Shown here: one piece after another, positions 7,001-8,390 of the stretch
How the letters are laid out: every line of letters starts with the position of its first letter
How positions within the stretch are numbered: position 1 is the first letter of the stretch
Origin: Desulfoprunum sp.
GTDB taxonomy: Bacteria; Desulfobacterota; Desulfobulbia; Desulfobulbales; Desulfocapsaceae
Assembly: GCA_030696435.1 (NCBI GenBank)
Contig: JAUYSF010000096.1
Span: forward strand, 1 to 8,390
Length of the DNA stretch: 8,390 nt
Direction: 5' to 3'
Made by a program: the position numbers and the translations under genes
The notes under the pieces: generated by a model
The model's database searches: none
Seen by the model: only the letters and a program-made list of their open reading frames with translations
What the model was told of the DNA's origin: nothing

Positions 7001-7029
7001 GGGTGAATTCTGCTGGAATCCTCAAGCAT
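4021..7029 (-). CDS. Tandem receiver / PPDK-type ATP-grasp fusion protein
   Basis: This 1002-residue cytoplasmic protein has an unusual architecture. Residues about 25-155 look like a receiver fold without the phospho-acceptor Asp (VITMPYL near 88-94) and without the conserved Lys. Residues about 170-318 form a second receiver with acidic pair E177/D178, candidate phospho-acceptor D247 (ILSD), S281/S282 and K300, plus an enlarged first helix. From about 430 comes an ATP-grasp domain like that of pyruvate phosphate dikinase and PEP synthase, with K438 (GSMGGKARG), R528 (SVRSS), E773 (EIEFA) and Q791/R793 (LQIRP). The phosphohistidine domain and PEP/pyruvate barrel are absent; a C-terminal module (about 866-930, GPGRWGSADPW) takes their place. 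It therefore cannot be a full PEP synthase. The start at 7029 is chosen over 7071 because AGGGGGA lies 5 nt upstream. It overlaps bpt. The actual reaction is unknown. Confidence 0.85.
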   Translation of the reverse strand: MLEDSSRIHPDIDPDFKIFHELMPFKVQDILLVSSLYDAFIMEEDGSLATRLINEYHGLNLSKPPRITRVSTAAEALEIVARKTFEMVITMPYLGSMDAFDLGVAIKKIKPDLPVILLAHSLRPSFLERADSAGIDKIFLWCCEADLLLSIIKNVEDHRNVKGDTERAMVRVIIYVEDSPLYRGLFLPLIYREVVRQTQSILDESLNERHRLLRMRARPRILMATNYEEAMALYEAYKPYVFGILSDARFRREGQMDGDAGLRFLRHVRSEISDLPLLLLSSEADNRKMAEEIPAVFIDKNSPFILDEIHAFFLEYLGFGNFVFRLPDETALGRAANLIEFEEKLKTIPDASLLYHARRNHFFNWVMARAEVALARRLHRDVLAPLTDAAGMRQDIIFKVHALRKLRQRGVVVKFSSDRYDSGIMDFVKMGSGSMGGKARGLAFMWACLQGAGAEGSAISRMPVTIPKTCVITADGFESFVTENNLQCDETVPDEKIADLFLEARLPSWLRHDLSAFLQKYTFPLSVRSSSLLEDGQFKPYAGLYSTYFLANNHPVFAERLSQLESAIKLVYASTWFENPRAFSRATGQGRDDAMAVMIQQVAGRDYGGWWYPALSGVVQSHNYYPVMTMRADEGIASIALGIGKTVVEGEKSLWFSPAHPQRLVQFSTVEDMLSNSQRQFYALDLRLNTCLQRQHSNLVRRNIQDAEDEQPVRMLASTYIADEHRVRDAHLPGPKIITFAQILKYAGYPLAEILSGLLHIGRVGMGCEVEIEFAVDLDSEMEKSIFYFLQIRPMVTGGERVDVQISEQEIQEAFCSSHQSLGHGLFSTMADIIYVREESFDPSATRAIAAEIGAMNRRLQQAKRPFLLIGPGRWGSADPWLGIPVQWSDISGVGAIIEVRGNQLRADSSQGSHFFQNITSLGIPYLTLNEERTMGLDQRKATMTHDFLDQGWLEGQPILQESRYVRHVRLPRPFIMKCNSERSLSVLVLRKDDTEGGAEIG

Positions 7030-7034
7030 GTGAT

Positions 7035-7041
7035 TCCCCCT
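7035..7041 (-). promoter_or_regulatory. Ribosome binding site deciding the fusion protein start
   Basis: AGGGGGA on the minus strand lies 5 nt before the ATG at 7029. The upstream in-frame start at 7071 has no comparable site and would add 14 residues that do not look like a domain. Confidence 0.6.
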
Positions 7042-7093
7042 GAAGAAGAGAATGGGATAAGGCAGGCGCATAAAGCGGTGAGACTATGCCTGT

Positions 7094-7101
7094 ATTGTAT
7101 A
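7094..7101 (-). promoter_or_regulatory. Possible -10 element before the receiver/ATP-grasp gene
   Basis: In the 161-bp gap between mobA and the fusion gene, the minus strand carries TATACAAT, a good -10 box, but only a weak T-rich -35 region 17 bp upstream. If used, transcription would start near 7087 and leave a leader of about 57 nt. An internal promoter would let the fusion gene and bpt be expressed separately from mqnD and mobA. Confidence 0.25.
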
Positions 7102-7190
7102 TCCGTTTACCTGAAAAGAAAATGGTTCCTGCCGCTGATCGGGTCAAGTAGCCGTCGAAAACTGCCCTGAGCGAATGCGCCCCTGCTGTC

Positions 7191-8210
7191 TCAAAGGGCT
7201 GACGAACGCAGTTCCTCGGGCGTATTGATATTGTCCCAGGCCTGGGCGAACTGTGCCGGGATGACAGGGGTAGCAATCTTGGCATGGCCTGCCACGTCGC
7301 CGATCCTCAGAGATCCGGCTGCCAGGACTTCCTCGAATATCGACCTGCAGCGCCTGTCGTAGTGGGCCAGGAGCGGTTCGACATGGCTATCTGCGCTCCG
7401 CCTGGGCACCGTGCCCCAGCGCCCCGGTTGCCTCGAATCAATGAGCCACTGCAGGGACTCGGGAGAAAGTGAGGGCATATCGCAGGCCACAACAAGCCAG
7501 GAGACCTCGGGCTGCCAGCGCATGGCCGAGAGGATCCCGGCGAGGGGACCGGCCACCCCAGGGATATCGGGTATCCTGACCAGATCCAGCAGGCTCTCGG
7601 GCACCAGCCCGCGGCCGGACAGGACTACCTGCCCGACAAAGGGCTCCAGGATGGCGACCGTGTTCTCCAGCCAGGTTCTGCCCCTGCCGTCGGCAAGCAG
7701 ATGTTTGGCCCGGCCCATCCGGGAACTCCTGCCGCCGATCAGCACACAGGCCCAGATCGGGACCTGCTGCAAGGTCTGCCGGAGCAGATTGAGGATGGTC
7801 AGCGCGCAGGCGGAGATGCCTGTAGCGGTTTCGCCTTCCGGCAGCTGGAGAACGGGAAGTGCAAGATCCGTCTCGCCTACAACCAGAACGATATCATAAT
7901 GTTGACACAGATCAGCGAGATACAGTCGGATTCGGTCGGGACTAACCGTCTGGCGGGAGAGATAAAGTTGTTCTGCCCCCAGAGACACGATGTCGCCACC
8001 GGCAGCAAAGATCCGGCTGTGGTCCATGGGCAAGAGATCGGTAGAAAGCTGATGTTCTTGGGAAAATACCAGGGCGACACGCAGGCCGCAGTTACGGAGC
8101 TCGGATATCAAGTTGCAGAGAAACGGGAGGCCTCCTGCGGCATCCAGGCCATCAAGCCGGAAAACCGGCAGGCCCGAACAATCCTTTGGCTTCATGGTTT
8201 TCACTGGCAT
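7191..8210 (-). CDS. mobA: MobB-like/MobA fusion, molybdenum cofactor guanylyltransferase
   Basis: The C-terminal half (about 152-339) is MobA, which joins GMP from GTP to molybdopterin to make the guanine dinucleotide cofactor of DMSO-reductase-family enzymes. Visible motifs are the nucleotide-binding GGRSSRMGRAK (159-169), DIPGVAGPLAGI (215-226), metal-binding CDMP (243-246) and NINTPEEL (327-334). The N-terminal part (about 13-150) resembles MobB, the GTP-binding adaptor: ELRNCGLRVALV (37-48), DHSRIFAAG (63-71) and YDIVLVVGETDLALP (105-119) follow the family layout. The P-loop that should stand near 20-30 is missing (DGLDAAGGLPFL), so GTP hydrolysis by this half is unlikely. The start at 8210 is 8 nt after the mqnD stop, and AAGGA overlapping that stop gives coupling, though its 3-nt spacing is short. 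The MobA call is secure; the MobB-like relation is inferred. Confidence 0.88.
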   Translation of the reverse strand: MPVKTMKPKDCSGLPVFRLDGLDAAGGLPFLCNLISELRNCGLRVALVFSQEHQLSTDLLPMDHSRIFAAGGDIVSLGAEQLYLSRQTVSPDRIRLYLADLCQHYDIVLVVGETDLALPVLQLPEGETATGISACALTILNLLRQTLQQVPIWACVLIGGRSSRMGRAKHLLADGRGRTWLENTVAILEPFVGQVVLSGRGLVPESLLDLVRIPDIPGVAGPLAGILSAMRWQPEVSWLVVACDMPSLSPESLQWLIDSRQPGRWGTVPRRSADSHVEPLLAHYDRRCRSIFEEVLAAGSLRIGDVAGHAKIATPVIPAQFAQAWDNINTPEELRSSAL

Positions 8211-8218
8211 CGTTCCTT

Positions 8219-8390
8219 TCAGAGAAGGCTTCTGAAAACAGGCTGTGCTAATGTTCCGGAACAGGGCAGGACACCGGCCTGCCGACCGCGTTCAAGAAAG
8301 GCGGTAATGGCGGCCATGCCCTCCGAGCCAAGATCTCTGGAATACTCGTTGACATACAGCCCGATATGGCTCTGCACAACCTCCTCAGCC
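8219..8390 (-). CDS. mqnD: 1,4-dihydroxy-6-naphthoate synthase, C-terminal part
   Basis: Only the last 56 codons are in the window; the gene continues beyond position 8390. The peptide contains HIGLYVNEYSRDLG followed by EGMAAI and FLERG, which is the conserved C-terminal helix region of MqnD. In the futalosine route to menaquinone this enzyme converts cyclic dehypoxanthine futalosine to 1,4-dihydroxy-6-naphthoate. The related MqnA has the same fold but a different C-terminal signature, so MqnD is preferred. The stop at 8219-8221 lies 8 nt before the mobA start, so both are probably on one transcript. Presence of this gene points to a menaquinone-using organism without the classical Men route. 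Confidence is limited by the short fragment. Confidence 0.75.
   Translation of the reverse strand, partial: AEEVVQSHIGLYVNEYSRDLGSEGMAAITAFLERGRQAGVLPCSGTLAQPVFRSLL

Noticed and set aside
4021..7029. Annotation of the large gene as phosphoenolpyruvate synthase or pyruvate phosphate dikinase
   Set aside because: Only the ATP-grasp part is present; the phosphohistidine and PEP/pyruvate domains are missing and two receivers are added.

Overview
The window looks like chromosomal DNA of a Gram-negative, probably anaerobic bacterium, most likely a Desulfobacterota (deltaproteobacterial) member of the Desulfobulbales type. This rests on gene content rather than a marker gene: a futalosine-pathway menaquinone gene (mqnD-like), a molybdenum-cofactor guanylyltransferase, a radical SAM enzyme of the AmmeMemoRadiSam (AmrS) type, a Bpt-type N-degron aminoacyltransferase, and a large receiver/PPDK-like ATP-grasp fusion protein. 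Base composition is moderately GC-rich in genes and AT-rich in the left-hand repeat region. No tRNA, rRNA, CRISPR array, transposase or phage gene was found.

Left part (1-1945, + strand). An AT-rich palindromic element (about 84-222) has 16-bp terminal inverted repeats, two symmetric internal copies of a 12-bp palindrome and a 4-bp flanking direct repeat, so it resembles a MITE. It is followed by a small PilZ-domain gene (292-636). A gap of about 340 bp holds two facing arrays of a degenerate hexamer (ATCGNN / CGATNN) and a separate 9-bp-stem hairpin. Next is an uncharacterised multi-pass membrane protein (978-1844). A purine-only tract and a strong hairpin separate it from the convergent genes on the right.

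Right part (1946-8390, - strand). Read in the direction of transcription, the order is: 3' end of mqnD; a MobB-like/MobA fusion that starts 8 nt after the mqnD stop; a 161-bp gap; the 1002-residue receiver/PPDK ATP-binding fusion; bpt, whose start overlaps the previous stop; a 98-bp gap; a 60-residue unknown protein; and amrS. The short spacings suggest one or two operons, with a possible internal promoter before the fusion gene.

The genes do not form one obvious pathway. mqnD and mobA together fit anaerobic respiration, in which menaquinone and bis-MGD oxidoreductases work side by side. The fusion protein joins an apparently inactive receiver, a phosphorylatable-looking receiver and an ATP-grasp domain that keeps its key residues but lacks the phosphohistidine and PEP/pyruvate domains. 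It is the most interesting candidate for an undescribed signalling or phosphotransfer function, and its translational overlap with the N-degron enzyme Bpt is notable. I see no defence system or complete mobile element.
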